A DNA stretch of 64,000 bases, from assembly GCA_028564705.1 (NCBI GenBank), contig JAPXFQ010002701.1, forward strand, positions 1,697,001 to 1,761,000, in the 5' to 3' direction. A model generated the notes under the pieces. It worked only from the letters and a program-made list of their open reading frames with translations, had not been told where the DNA came from and ran no database searches. This DNA is from Apricaphanius iberus. Its lineage: Eukaryota > Chordata > Actinopteri > Cyprinodontiformes > Aphaniidae. Below, piece after piece: positions 1 through 11,510 of the stretch; the stretch's first letter is position 1; each line of letters begins with the position of its first letter. The translations under genes and the position numbers were made by a program.

Positions 1-2606
1 AATCGTCAACAGTAGTGTTTTATAAAGACCCTTCTATTTCTTCATGTCTTAAGGAAAACTGAGATGCTTTTCTTGGCATTTTGGCTGCATGTTTACTGAT
101 GCATAAAGTATCGTCTCCATTGGCTGTTCCAGCATTACTGGCATTAGGTGACAAATGCTATAAATTTCTGTCTTCCCATGTTAGTGATCACAAACCGACG
201 GCCACGCTTGTCAAATGAAACGTTTACCATAGTTGGTAAACATGCCATTCCATCTTAGTTCTGCAGTGCAGCTTTCACGCTGTCAAATGTAAGAGACATA
301 AGAAACCGTTTCTGGTTTTATGAGCGGAAATCCTGCGAGTGAAGGGGAAAAACAGTGGATTGAACAAAAGTTCTCTCACCTTTTTAATTGGACAATGGTG
401 TGTGATGAAGTGGTACCGAGCGTAACAATGGAGTTATTGTAGCGAAGAAAAACAAACACAAGGTTTCTCTGTGTTCTTCAGACTCCGCCAATAAAATCAT
501 AACCCTTACTACTACAAATTTCACTTATCCCCCTCCCGCTCACGTTAATGTGATTTCCATTTGATTGCCTTGTGTTACACAGAGGTTACAATGTGTGACA
601 ATATAAATGCTTGTTTATAAAAACTGTTTCTGTGGGCGATATTGCTTTGGCAGTTTTTTATTTGTACACCACTGTAATGATATCTAACCACATAGTCATC
701 TTAAAGCACATTTTTCACACGCTGAAACTTTATTGTTTTTACCACATTGTTGTGTGCTTCTATAGTTTTTTTTTTTTTTTTCAAAGGCAAAGGAAACGAT
801 TCAGGGAAAAAGAAATAACTTTGTTAGTGATTGTGGGGGATTCTTCTGCAGCTCCACTGAATTTATATGCCACTCTCGAGATCTTAATTGTAAAACCCTC
901 AAACACATTGTCTTCTCTGGTAATTCAAGCAAGATTATGTAAGGATTTAATCTGGAAAAAAAATATGATTATGCCTCTACCATACAGTGTACACTATATC
1001 TGGGGCCCTCTTCTTTTTTGTTCTTTTTTTGTTTTTGTTTTAAGCTGATACAAATCTCTGCCCATTCAGGCTGTATAGTTCATAAAGTAATGGAGTTCTT
1101 CTCTTCTCTTACACACTACCAGTCAGCTACATACACAACTTTTACAAAATATAAATTTGGCTGCTTGGAAGCATACTCAATGTACAGTGGTTCAGTCGCC
1201 CTGAGCTGAGATATCATAAGAAATAGTAGTTCTGTTTTTGTTTTATTTGATCAAAGAGAAATCATCACCAGGAATCCTCCTCTTTTCACTCTGCTGCATT
1301 TGGTTGCTCTAAGCCGGTAATATTATTTGCATGTCATATTCAATAACACACAAAACCCATCAAAGGACACCTGTAGACCAGATTTGGCGAGCAAATCTGA
1401 AAATGGCCTATTTCTATTCTCCATTTCCTCATAAGATGAATGAGCAACTTACAATTAGTTGAACTGTGTACGTAGGTTATTGAAGGTCCCTGTGTGTTGC
1501 CCTCTATTTTTTCTGCCAAATTGGAAATATTTTAGGGAGGTGCAAATGAAGAGCCTCTGAGCCGCATGTGGCCTGTGAGCCGTGCAGCAAGTAACCGGGG
1601 CCCCACAAGCTGTGCCAACGTCTTGTGTGCCAAATGTGTGGCAAGAAGGTGGCATGAATAGTGTGCCAGCGCTAGTCTGCCTGGCTGCCAGGCACTTCTC
1701 TTTATCCAATCAGACAGTTCGGTTTGAGCGAGACCCCTATTCTTGTCTGTTTCCATCTCCTCCCGAAGCTTTGCAGCCCTCCCATGAAAAACACAGATGC
1801 GTGCGCGCTTGTGCACAGCATTAAGCCTCCTCTGGTGCACTGTTAAACTCACCTAGAGACCATAACCAGGGAGTGAAAAGCGCACAGTGTTCCTTCTTTG
1901 TTTCTATCCCCTGATGCTCTCTACTGCTTTTCTCTCCAAGACAAAATCATAGGCTAAATGAGCATGCCTCAGTCTGTTTTTTAAGCTTTTCATCAGAGTT
2001 ATAGAAAGATGAGTTTGTCAGGGATGTCTGAAGAAAAAATGCTGTCTGTGTGTGGCTTTATTGGACATGATGAAGGATGATATTATTGTAGATGCTGCTT
2101 CTGCTGCGGCTGGGAGATGAGGAAGGGTCCCATTTGTCTCTCTCCCGCTTAGTTTAATGTGTCTATCTGTCACTCTTCTCTCCAAGACTGGACGTTGGCG
2201 TTCGTCAAAATAAAATAAAAATTTTAAAAAAGCATAATGTCAACACTGTTCCCAATTTATTTTTATTTTTTTTAACCACTGGGCATTATTGTTAATTTTC
2301 TCCCCTGTCACCACTCTAATCCAGACAAAGAGTAACACAGTAGAGATTGCATAATTTCCTGTAATATCTAAAATTACAGCGTACAAACGAGGAGGGGGAG
2401 CGGTAACCTGATGATAATCCTGTGATCACTGAAATGATTGCGTGGGAGAGAGGTGCTTGGAAAGAAATAAGTGTGAAGCAGCAAGGATATATATTCTAAG
2501 AGTAATTACAGCGAGTAGATGAGTTGAGATTGAATAGGGAGGAGGTGATGTGAGGTACTCTGTGCAAAGATTAAGCTAATGCCAACGCTGCTCTTGTGTC
2601 TTCCAG
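1..2606 (+). other. Intron upstream of the musashi exon
   Basis: No coding exon, RNA gene or mobile element is recognised here. The stretch holds a 16-base T run at 766-781 and a short GC-richer patch around 1550-1830. It ends in a pyrimidine-rich run (CTCTTGTGTCTTCCAG) that serves as the splice acceptor of the exon at 2607. The open frames in it are short and lack any family motif, so they are treated as chance. Confidence 0.55.
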
Positions 2607-2655
2607 GTTGACGACGCCATGCTTATGTTTGATAAGACAACTAACAGACATAGAG
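2607..2655 (+). CDS. msi2: Musashi RNA-binding protein, internal exon of RRM2
   Basis: The 49-bp exon begins in phase 0 after a TCTTCCAG acceptor and ends before GTAAGT, leaving one base (G) of a split Gly codon. It encodes VDDAMLMFDKTTNRHR. In musashi proteins this stretch is beta-2 of RRM2 and the loop leading to the RNP1 octamer (GFGFVTFE), which starts exactly at the split Gly and would lie on the next exon. Musashi proteins bind UAG-containing 3'UTR sites of mRNAs such as numb and control translation in neural and haematopoietic progenitors; the protein works mainly in the cytoplasm. No RNP1-bearing exon was seen downstream, so the following intron exceeds 61 kb. That length fits msi2, whose mammalian locus is very long. 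The second residue (D rather than E) is, from memory, the form in human MSI1, so msi1 or a duplicate cannot be excluded. Musashi membership is firm; the paralogue is an inference. Confidence 0.85.
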
Positions 2656-3153
2656 GTAAGTCCAATCCTTCTACTTTGGTGCTGTTTTCCCAAAAAGAAG
2701 TGAGAAAACATTCATTTTATGTCCTTTCCCCATGAGATAACACAGAACAGTTCCATTTCACATGATATTAGCTGTACCATCTGTTCAACAATGGGAGCGT
2801 GTCAAAGTAATCAATAAGCTGGTATGGTGTTTAGAATGTTTGAGCGTTAGACGCCACCCGCAAGTGTGTGCCTGTGTATGTGATGATGCCGGTGTGACTG
2901 TTTCAGAGAGGTGCTTAAAGGGTGTAAAGATGACGAGATGGTGGGTGCTGTGCAGTCAGATAACAGCATCAGATAAGACCCAGGAGAAGCAGTGACTTTA
3001 TCACTCCATCCCATCAGCTCCTTATCTGAGATGAGGGGGACATTTCTCTCTCATGCAGAGGACTTTCCAAAGACAGGTTTCCACCCTGCACCACAATGCA
3101 GGTGCTGTTTTAGGCCTGGTTTAAACAACTTTTTTTATGGCAGAGTCATTTAA

Positions 3154-4149
3154 AGTGACAGTGTGTAGTTTTTACCATTGATCGCTGGAAATATCCATTG
3201 AAATGTTGAAAATGAATAAAATGATGTCCAACAATTGCAAATGTAATCGTGGCTTTGCAACATTTAACCATAAAAAGCAGGTCTAAAATACATTGGTGCG
3301 GGTTCAAGTGTCTGGGGGGGGGGGTCATATTGAACATATTTCACTCTGGATTAGCCTATGTGGACAAAACGCATTTACTGATTTTTGAACACGCGGCTAC
3401 GCCACAATCTCTTGGCCCTCTATAGGAAGTTTAACCAAGAGCTCCATGAACACACTGAATGCCAGCGGCTAGGTGTAGCAAAAAAAGGTCAGCACACATT
3501 GTCTCGATGGAATCACCTGAAGGACCAGCAAGGTCTAAGGAGTCACGTAGAAGTCGCATGCTTTCTGCTAGACAAGTAACAACATTCACTGTAATGTGTT
3601 TTGTTTGTTTTTTTACTAGCGCCAGTCATGGGTATATGGTGTAAAATAATCCCCCTAAAATTAGTCATTTTTTTCTATTGAGGTAATTTTGTCTAAAAAT
3701 TTTTAAAAAGTCTGAATATTAGTAACCTTTCCTTTCTTTGATTATATTTGCAAATAAAATTGTCCAGTTACATCCCATGAAGCCTGAAATTATCATCTAA
3801 ACATTGGCAGTCAGATTCATGTACAAGAAATAAATGACCACTAACATGTCAGGCTCAGCCTACAAATGCTGAAAACTTTTGCCATCGTAAATGTTGTTTT
3901 ACCCAATCACCTCTTCGTTCACAGCCAGATGTACTTGTCATTTTGCTGCATATATGATTTCAGTAAAGGTTAAACGGTCTAACAATGTAGCTGACTCTTT
4001 CGAAAAGTGCACCATGACACATCCTGGTATTTTTGGCCTTTATGGCTATTTGTTGGAAAGGTCGTCATTCGAACACAAAAATACCGCTATCTTGCAATGA
4101 TCTAGGAACGTACTGCCCCCTATCACCAGGGAATCGACACACTGTAACT
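3154..4149. mobile_element. TTAA-type DNA element (~1 kb)
   Basis: The left end, AGTGACAGTGTGTAG just after TTAA (3150-3153), is mirrored on the opposite strand by AGTTACAGTGTGTCG at the right end, which is followed by TTAC (4150-4153), a one-base variant of the target site. Terminal repeats of this sort flanked by TTAA suit the Kolobok or piggyBac-like superfamilies. The interior (3385-3579) has a 64-codon open frame with no family motif, so the copy is non-autonomous or decayed. A G11 run lies at 3314-3324. Confidence 0.5.
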
Positions 4150-4943
4150 TTACAACTCCACCAAACAACCCAATCCCCTTGAGATTCACTGAAACACAGT
4201 GCAGTTCAAGTAGATCACATGCCTACCAACATAATGGCCATTTGGTCAGAACAGGGGATATAAAATACAACAGATATTAAAGCTTGAGACCCTGCTTTTT
4301 ATTGCAATATATTTCCCCCCACCAGTCTTTTACGCACTGAACTCCTTACTTAAATGTTTTTCTTGTCTGAGTTAAGCCTGTATGCCATCCTATTCCTCAC
4401 ATAGAATGAACAAACACTGTTATCTTTCATTTCTGCATATCACAGATTCTTCCCAGAATCCTGTCAAAGTTGCTTTTGCTTCTTATTGTTAGCCCTTCTT
4501 TTTTTGCTGCATGCTTCTGGATTTTTTTTTCTTCCAGGCTTTTGGTTCCAGGGCTTCACCCTTGGCTTTTGACAGCCAGCTAAGGTTTTAAATGCAATGA
4601 CACATTCTGGTTTTATTACATTTCACTGACATAATATAGATCCTGTCAAAAAAGACATTCTGAAGTCTTTTTTTTCTCAATTGATAGATAAACAGGTTAA
4701 TGTTAAACTTAGTCTTACATTGGAACAAATGATTTGGTCATTGTGTGAACATTCTTGGTAACTAAAGAGCCTTAACCTCCATAGTAAAATTACTAATCAG
4801 GTTAATCAGGTTACTCACTGTATATGTTTATTCAGTACTGAAACCACACTCACCATTTAGATTATTCCCAAAAGTCTCAATATGATTGCTGCCTCAAGAT
4901 GACCTCCTGAGTTTTAGTGTGTTATGTAGCTTTTTGCAACTAA

Positions 4944-5370
4944 GGCCCTGTCCACACGTAGCTGGTTATCTCACAAAATGGAGATATTTTTCTATGGTTT
5001 GGCCTGTCGTCCACATGTAACCAGAGATTTTCGGCACCAAAAACGAATTGTTTTAAAAACTCTGGTCTAAGTGGAGATTTACTTTTTCTCCGTTATTAGT
5101 ATCTGCGTGTGGACGGTTGAAAACTGAGTTTTAATAGCCGTAACGTCACTATCCGCGACAAAAAAATGCTCCAACATCACTTGCACAACATGTGATGTTG
5201 CACAAGTGATGTTACTCTGAGTGGATAGGATTTGGGAGAACTACTGCCCCCTATAGGTTTGCCACATCTGTGAATGCGCTGTAATACGCATTTATCTGGT
5301 AATGTGTGGATGGAGATTTTTTTATATTTCAAGGTGCAGAGGAATATCTTGGCTACATGTGGACATGGCC
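4944..5370. mobile_element. PIF/Harbinger-like MITE with TAA target duplication
   Basis: The element starts GGCCCTGTCCACACGTAGC and ends with the complementary form GCTACATGTGGACATGGCC. It is flanked by TAA at 4941-4943 and 5371-5373, the three-base TWA duplication expected of PIF/Harbinger transposons. At 427 bp it has no transposase. It contains an AACGTCAC half CRE site near 5142 and a near-perfect palindrome in its middle. Confidence 0.65.
5172..5212. repeat. Near-perfect palindrome in the centre of the MITE
   Basis: Arms AACATCACTTG and CAAGTGATGTT (11 of 11 complementary) enclose a partly self-complementary core including ACATGT. The 41-base block lies close to the midpoint of the 4944-5370 element and could extrude as a hairpin. 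Confidence 0.7.
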
Positions 5371-5373
5371 TAA

Positions 5374-7689
5374 AAGTCTCAATATATTCCTGTCTTGATA
5401 CAACCTTCCTCATGGATAGTTATTACATTTATACATTGTACACATTTTTCTTCTCATATCTTTTAATATTATTAATATTTAATGTTTATTGTTTTCCTAA
5501 TAGAAGCCCTACCTCCAGCTCACATGGTGGTAAGGACTAGGTAAACTACAGTACCATTGACTTCCTAGTAGGATAATGTCTGAGTGGTTCATCAAAACTT
5601 CTATGAGAATTCACATTGTTCATGTCTACCATAAGTGGACAGCCTCTTCCTAGTTTCCACAGACAAGAACTTTTGATTGGTTTATAATTTTCCAGTAGAA
5701 AATAAAAGTGCAGCTCCAAGCTTTGAAATACTTCCTAAAACAGCACTTCTTAAAGTGGATGTCACGAATATATAGTCTGGCGTTTTTAGGTTCTCTTCAG
5801 AAATTAACAATAATGCCAAAAATTATGATGAGAGAGTAGATGCATTTTAGTAATCATGAATTGGATAAAAACTGACATAAAAAAATGAATAAAAGCAATA
5901 TGTTGGCTGATTTTTTTTTTTTGGGAGCTGTTGGTGATTGTGTTGTCGTTGTCGTCCCACTCTTAAACTCACTCAATAAAAATGCATGTAGGCTCAACCA
6001 AGAGTCGTGGTCATGACCCCTCGCTTTTTATCTTTTGAGCCAGAAGCTGGAAAGTTTTGGAAACATTATCCTGATTCAAGCTAGTTTTACTATTATTTGT
6101 AATATACATTGTAAAGAAGTATCACTCTGAAAATTTTTTAATGCATTTTCAAAAATGTTTTAAATAACATAGCAGTTTTTGTTGTTCCTGGGTCCGTTTA
6201 GGACCCTCTCTGTTGGCCATGATGGCTCGCAAATATAGTAAGGTAACTTTTTCTGGAGGTAGACTGTCATCAACTGTTTACGTGGGTGTGCGTTAGCAGT
6301 CAGCAGGCACTGACAGGTATTCAGCGTGAAAAAGGGGCAGACACTCATCTGATTGTCACACCAGTCAGCTCACTTATAGGGAGAGCTGCCATCAAATAAT
6401 TTATTTGTACTGGGCTGAGCACTGCTCTGCCATAGAGGTATAAATATCGGTTTGCACTAAGCCACTGTTCTTGGTTTTGTTTTTATAATAAATTTTTAAG
6501 TGCGTTTTGGCTTTAGATCGAAAACTTCCATCTTTCCTTTTTCAGCTGCGTCTACATTAGTGGATGTGTGTGTGTGTATTTCTGCCTGTGTGCAGTGCAG
6601 ATAGACTCTTTGAGTCTGGTAAACAGTTCCTAAGTGTGAAACATGTGAACTTTAGTGGAAGTGATCTATGGCTTTGAGGGGATTTTGATCTGTAGTGACA
6701 GAACCCAGTGTGAGGTCTGCTGTGAGACGAAGGCTTTTCTCGCAGTCTCTCTTATTTCTCACTCTTTTGCTCTCCTGTCTGCTGCACCGCCAGCCCCTCT
6801 CAGAGAGGCTGTTTATATGTGAGTGTATGTGAGGCGTTTGCCTTTGGACAGCTAAATGCCCTTCAAACGAAGACAGTGATGGAGAAAGAGCCTCCTTGGC
6901 AATTTCTTCTCTAATGACAGACTTTTATTGAGCGTGACGTGGCGTTAGGAGGCAGGTGCATTTCCACCAGCAGGTTCTGGTTTGTCCACCTTTAAGATCT
7001 GAGAAAGGAGATGCTTGCTGCTTTCGTCTTGAAACCACAGCAGGTCTTGCAAATGAATTGCATATATTATTAAAGACCAATAAGAGAATTTCAATAATTC
7101 ATCCGAGCCATTGGTGCAACTGTGTAATATAAATGGCTTAGTTGCCCTGTGACCACAACAGAAACAACATTGAAAATAATATGAGTGAAACTTGTCCCCA
7201 GGCCCACTCTACCACATCATCCAGAGCATGTGATGGGCATCTGGCAGCTTGCAGTCCAAATCAGTTTCCCACCTGTTTCATTTTATCTTACAGATTGAGT
7301 CATGAAAAAATAATTCCTTTTATCTTTTTTTTTTTTTTTTTGCAGCGCTGCTTTTGCTAAAAATAACATTATTTATTCAGCAAATCAAATGTGACACTGA
7401 AGAGTCCTCCTTAGATAAAGTGATTGCTGTTTCTGTAATTACCAACCCTTAAAAATAATAGTTCAAGTAGAGCGTATTATGCTTTGAAAGCAGCTTGGGA
7501 TAAGAGCGCATATAAAAACAGCTTTATATAAAAACTTGTACACCTGGATAAATTTTCAGACGCTGCACTTTACAACCGTGACTAACGGTTTACGCATGAA
7601 GCTGCTTAACCAACTGTAACATGAGTGAAGGAGGTAGATAGTTTATCTGAAATGGAACAACACAAGAGAATCTCAAGGAAATTTCAGTC
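5374..7689. other. Unassigned intronic sequence
   Basis: No gene or transposon is recognised. There are short T runs near 5909-5920 and 7325-7341. The segment 6700-6990 is richer in G and C and looks unique, so it may contain conserved intronic DNA, but nothing in it can be proved by eye. Confidence 0.4.
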
Positions 7690-8040
7690 AAACGCAACTG
7701 GACTTGGTAATTTGTCTTGGAAGACATTTCACCTCTTATCCAAGAGGCTTCATCAGTTCATGCTCGCCGCTGACCAGGCTGGGACTGGTCCAACTAACTG
7801 GTGTGGAGACTCAGCTATTTAACCCCCTGGAGGGCTTTTACAAGACTGATTATGTCATTGGATCCTTTGTGCGCCACGTCTTACTGACGGTCGTTGGCGT
7901 GTCGCCTATTAGTGGAGGTTAGGTTTCGGCTTCATTAGCGCCCTATTGTGTTATAACGACAGTCGTTGGAGTCGCAGTTGTTTTTCTTTATGATGAGTTA
8001 ACCATGACCTGGATGAATGAGAATATTCACAGGCTTAACA
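7690..8040 (+). repeat. Dispersed teleost retroelement-like sequence
   Basis: The segment contains TGGAAGACATTTCACCTCTT, then CCAAGAGGCTTCATCAGTTC, and ends with GACCTGGATGAATGAGAAT. These phrases recur, in my recollection, as multicopy sequence in many fish genomes, probably as retroelement tails. No reverse transcriptase frame is present. The class is uncertain. Confidence 0.35.
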
Positions 8041-8069
8041 CAAGAGAAGACACTTTTGAGGCCACAGTT

Positions 8070-8375
8070 GTTTCAACTTCTTCACATTTTGTCACATTAC
8101 AACCACAATTCTCCTTAGGTCTTTTTTGGGACACAAAGAACCATATAATCTTTACAGCAAAACTAAATATGGTTTTCAAAACTGCTTACATTACAAATCT
8201 GAAAATCATGGAACTCTATTATTTCCTGTCTTCTTTACTCTGATATTGTTGAATAAAACTACAGCAGGCAGCACATTTCAGGTGTGGAAAAATGGAAAAT
8301 CAAAGCAATCTCACCCCTAGTAGACGTTCACACCCTGAAATTCATCAGTGGCAGCATTATGCTGTCAGGAGACTG
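8070..8375. mobile_element. Decayed Tc1/mariner-like fragment
   Basis: It opens with TTCACATTTTGTCACATTAC, matching the terminal region of a common fish Tc1-like family. It later has TTTACTCTGATATTGTTGAA and GGCAGCATTATGCTGTCAGG, remnants of the same element out of normal spacing. No transposase frame survives. Confidence 0.5.
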
Positions 8376-10844
8376 TTCTTAAGTCCTTTCCTAAATTTAA
8401 TTTTATTACTCCAAATGACTTGGAGTAGTATGAAAAATTGTGAGAAAGTAGTTTTGCAACATACGGTGTCTTATTCTTGTTTAGGTGAAGAAAATAAAAA
8501 CAATGTTGTTGCTATGTTACTTCTGTGCCAATGTATTTTTCCTATTCCTTAAATCTCTGTAGCCCTGGATCTGTAATGTTACACTTTGCATATGAACTGA
8601 ATGGTCGATGCTTGATTTTAGCGTGTTTTCTTTGGTGCTGTGATGAATTAGAGGACAAACATCACACACCACACAGCATCATTGTCCTTCAGCTGGTCTC
8701 CCTGAGCCTGAGCCGTTCTCTACCCTTCTCGTTTTCTCTGCGCCTTTGTTTCCACTCTCTATCTCTCCCAGTCATTCACTCTTACTCGTTCTTCCTTCTC
8801 TTTAGCACAGTTGCACTATTTCTGTCTCGGTGCCGTCTTCCCGTCCTGCCTGCCTGTCTTTGCCATCCTTCTCGTCTTTTTTCCCCTCCTGCTAGAGGAC
8901 ACTTGCTGTAAGCAAAGCTCTCCACACAAAGGCACACGCTGCACACCATCTTCTTGGCATTTAAAGGATGAGAATACAGCCAATTGTGTTGGAAATTGAA
9001 CTCTCCAAAGCCTGCCTTCCTACTGCAGCAGTTCATTGTGGGTGAGTTCAGTGTCTTTGGTGAGCGGCTTGAGCTGTCCAGAGGTTGATGCCAGAGGGCG
9101 CCCATTGTTCCATGTTCCCCTGCAGTGTCCCCCGCCACTCCGCCTCCCTTCAACCTTCCCTTCTTCCCCTGACATTCATCTCGGGACAGAAAAAGAGAAA
9201 ATACACAAATGCATGCATTTGTCAGCACTTAGTTTTTTACAAGATATGTTTAACCCATCTTATTACTGTACCACGCAGTCCCCAGCCCCCCAACAAAAAA
9301 CAAAAAAACTGCCTGGGACAAGGCCATGAGCACATGTTGCTGTCTGCACATACTTGTCCTCATTCCCAGCACCCTTCCCATGACTCCAGGATGACAGGAC
9401 GGATGCCGCAGAGTGGGAAATGAAAGTTTTTTGGAATAGCCCTGAGTCAAAATCGTTCTGTCATCTTTTCTTTACCACCTCCCATTTGGCTGACTGACAC
9501 ATGATCTGTGATCTAAAATGTGATTTTACTGTCAAACACAATTGGTAGTGCCAAGGAAAGTGTATTGGCAAGGTGAAGAAAAAAAAATGGCATCTCCTGA
9601 ACGAGAGGTTGGAGGGCTTTGATGAAAGAAGGGCAGCTATCATTATCCACCAAAGCATCGCAGTTTAATTTGTGAGAGAAAGCTACTGACAATGATGGAT
9701 GAATCTCACAGCTTATACATGTCTTTTATGCTTTGCTCTACCACACAATAATTAACCATCTCTCCTCATCACATTATAGCTCTGTTTATTGGCACATTTT
9801 GCAGCAGCATACACAAATAATCCACAAGGGACCCATTTAAGGCCCGATATATAGCGAGAATATACACTCTCCCGATTTGATTACACACAAGCCCCCTTCT
9901 CAACATCATACCTACTATACAAACCCCAAAAAACATAAGTATATACCAAGAAAATTAGTGCATAGCAATCTGAATGCTAAATTACACTCATAAGTTATAA
10001 GTAGCTGATTAATTGGGTCAAAAGTTGCACGTCACAGTGAGTTTGATTCCCACTCTGCTAAATATGCACAGGGTAACAGCCTGCAATTTTCATCAAGTGT
10101 CAAAGTTTTAAGCTCCAAATATTCCAGGTAGCATCTATATCTACTTTGGGTGACGCACTCTCGCATGCATGTGTTCGCCTTCACCTTTTTTTTTCTTCTT
10201 TTTTTTCTAATTACGCCATTAAGAAAGCTGATGAAATCCAAGTGTAACTTTCTTTCATATTTCTTTACAGTAGTTTGTAACCAGACAGTCGCCATTAGTA
10301 AGGCATTACAATGGCTGTGTGACTGATTGTGAGCCAAATTCCTCCTTTCTTTGAATGATGCAAGTAATAGTAATGTGCAACAGTGTTGGGGACCAGAATA
10401 AAGGAATGCTGGCTGGATTGTCCCAGTCACAAGGCTGCTTTGTGCGAGAGAGCCACTGAGCGAGGCGCCGCGTTAGAAGCCGTGTTCCTGGAGAAGATGG
10501 GGCTTCTTGGGTTTTTATGTGTGCGCGAGGAAAGGGCCAAGGCTGTGCAAATTTGTGTAGTCTGTTTTTTTTCTTTTCTTTTTTTTCTTCTCTATGGCTT
10601 AAAGGGCTGGTTTTCTTCTTGGCAGACGAACAGAAGACTGCATTGTGTGTGTCTGTAATCTCTTTACCTGGATTGGCAGCAAAACTAGCAAGTACAGCTC
10701 CCAGTGTGGAATTGGCACTCAGGAGTCAATGTCACACTGAGCAGGCTGCATCGCAGGCAGCCGAAAACTCGTTGCGTTTTTGACAGATTGTGTGTATGGA
10801 TGATGCCGAATTTTTATGTACGCAGCTGTACTAAGTATTGATAT
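8376..10844. other. Unassigned intronic sequence with pyrimidine-rich patches
   Basis: A pyrimidine-rich patch covers about 8690-8900 and gives rise to meaningless open frames on both strands. The rest, including AT-rich 9660-10030 and the more GC-rich 10420-10790, shows no recognised gene or repeat. Confidence 0.4.
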
Positions 10845-11510
10845 GCTCTGAACTTTTTCAAACTTTGTCACATGAATACCACAAATTAAATATATTTTAT
10901 TGGGGTTTTGTACGGTAGACCAACATAAGTACTGGACAAATTTGAAGTATTAATAAAATGATACATGCTCAAATAAAAGGCTGTCATTTTTACAACTAGA
11001 AATCCCCCTAAACGAACAGAAAAGTCAAAGTGTTTCAATTCGAGAAGTGGCCAAGAGACTGGTTGTAGCTCTGCAGAAGCTGCACAGTTCAGATGGAAGA
11101 ATCTATTAAATTTCATCCAGAAATGTCCACAAATCTGATGTTTACAGAGGAAAGTCATAATAAGTCATATTTATAGTTTGCGATAAAGCAAAGATGTGTA
11201 AAAAGCTGCTCTGTTCAGAAGAAACCAAAAGCTGAATGCTTTGGCCAACTTGCAAATGCTAGAAAATCAACAGTGCCCTTGAACACACCACCCTAAAGCA
11301 AAACATGGAGGTGGCAGCATAATGCTGGGGTCAACATGTTTTTACAGCAGGAACAAGGAGGTACCAATTGGAAGAAACCTGAAAGATGTCACGTTTCAGC
11401 AAGACATTGAATCTGAAAAACATAGCTGTATTAGAAGGATTAATATCAAAGTTTACTTAAACCTCTCATTTAACTTCGCAGTTATGTATTATATGGAGCC
11501 CGGCAGTGCT

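Noticed and set aside
8080..8105. TTTGTCACATT as the start of the next musashi exon (FGFVTFE)
   Set aside because: The surrounding bases match a Tc1 terminal sequence and there is no acceptor or RNP1 coding continuation.
8782..9228. 148-codon minus-strand frame
   Set aside because: Overlaps a pyrimidine-rich patch and has no domain.
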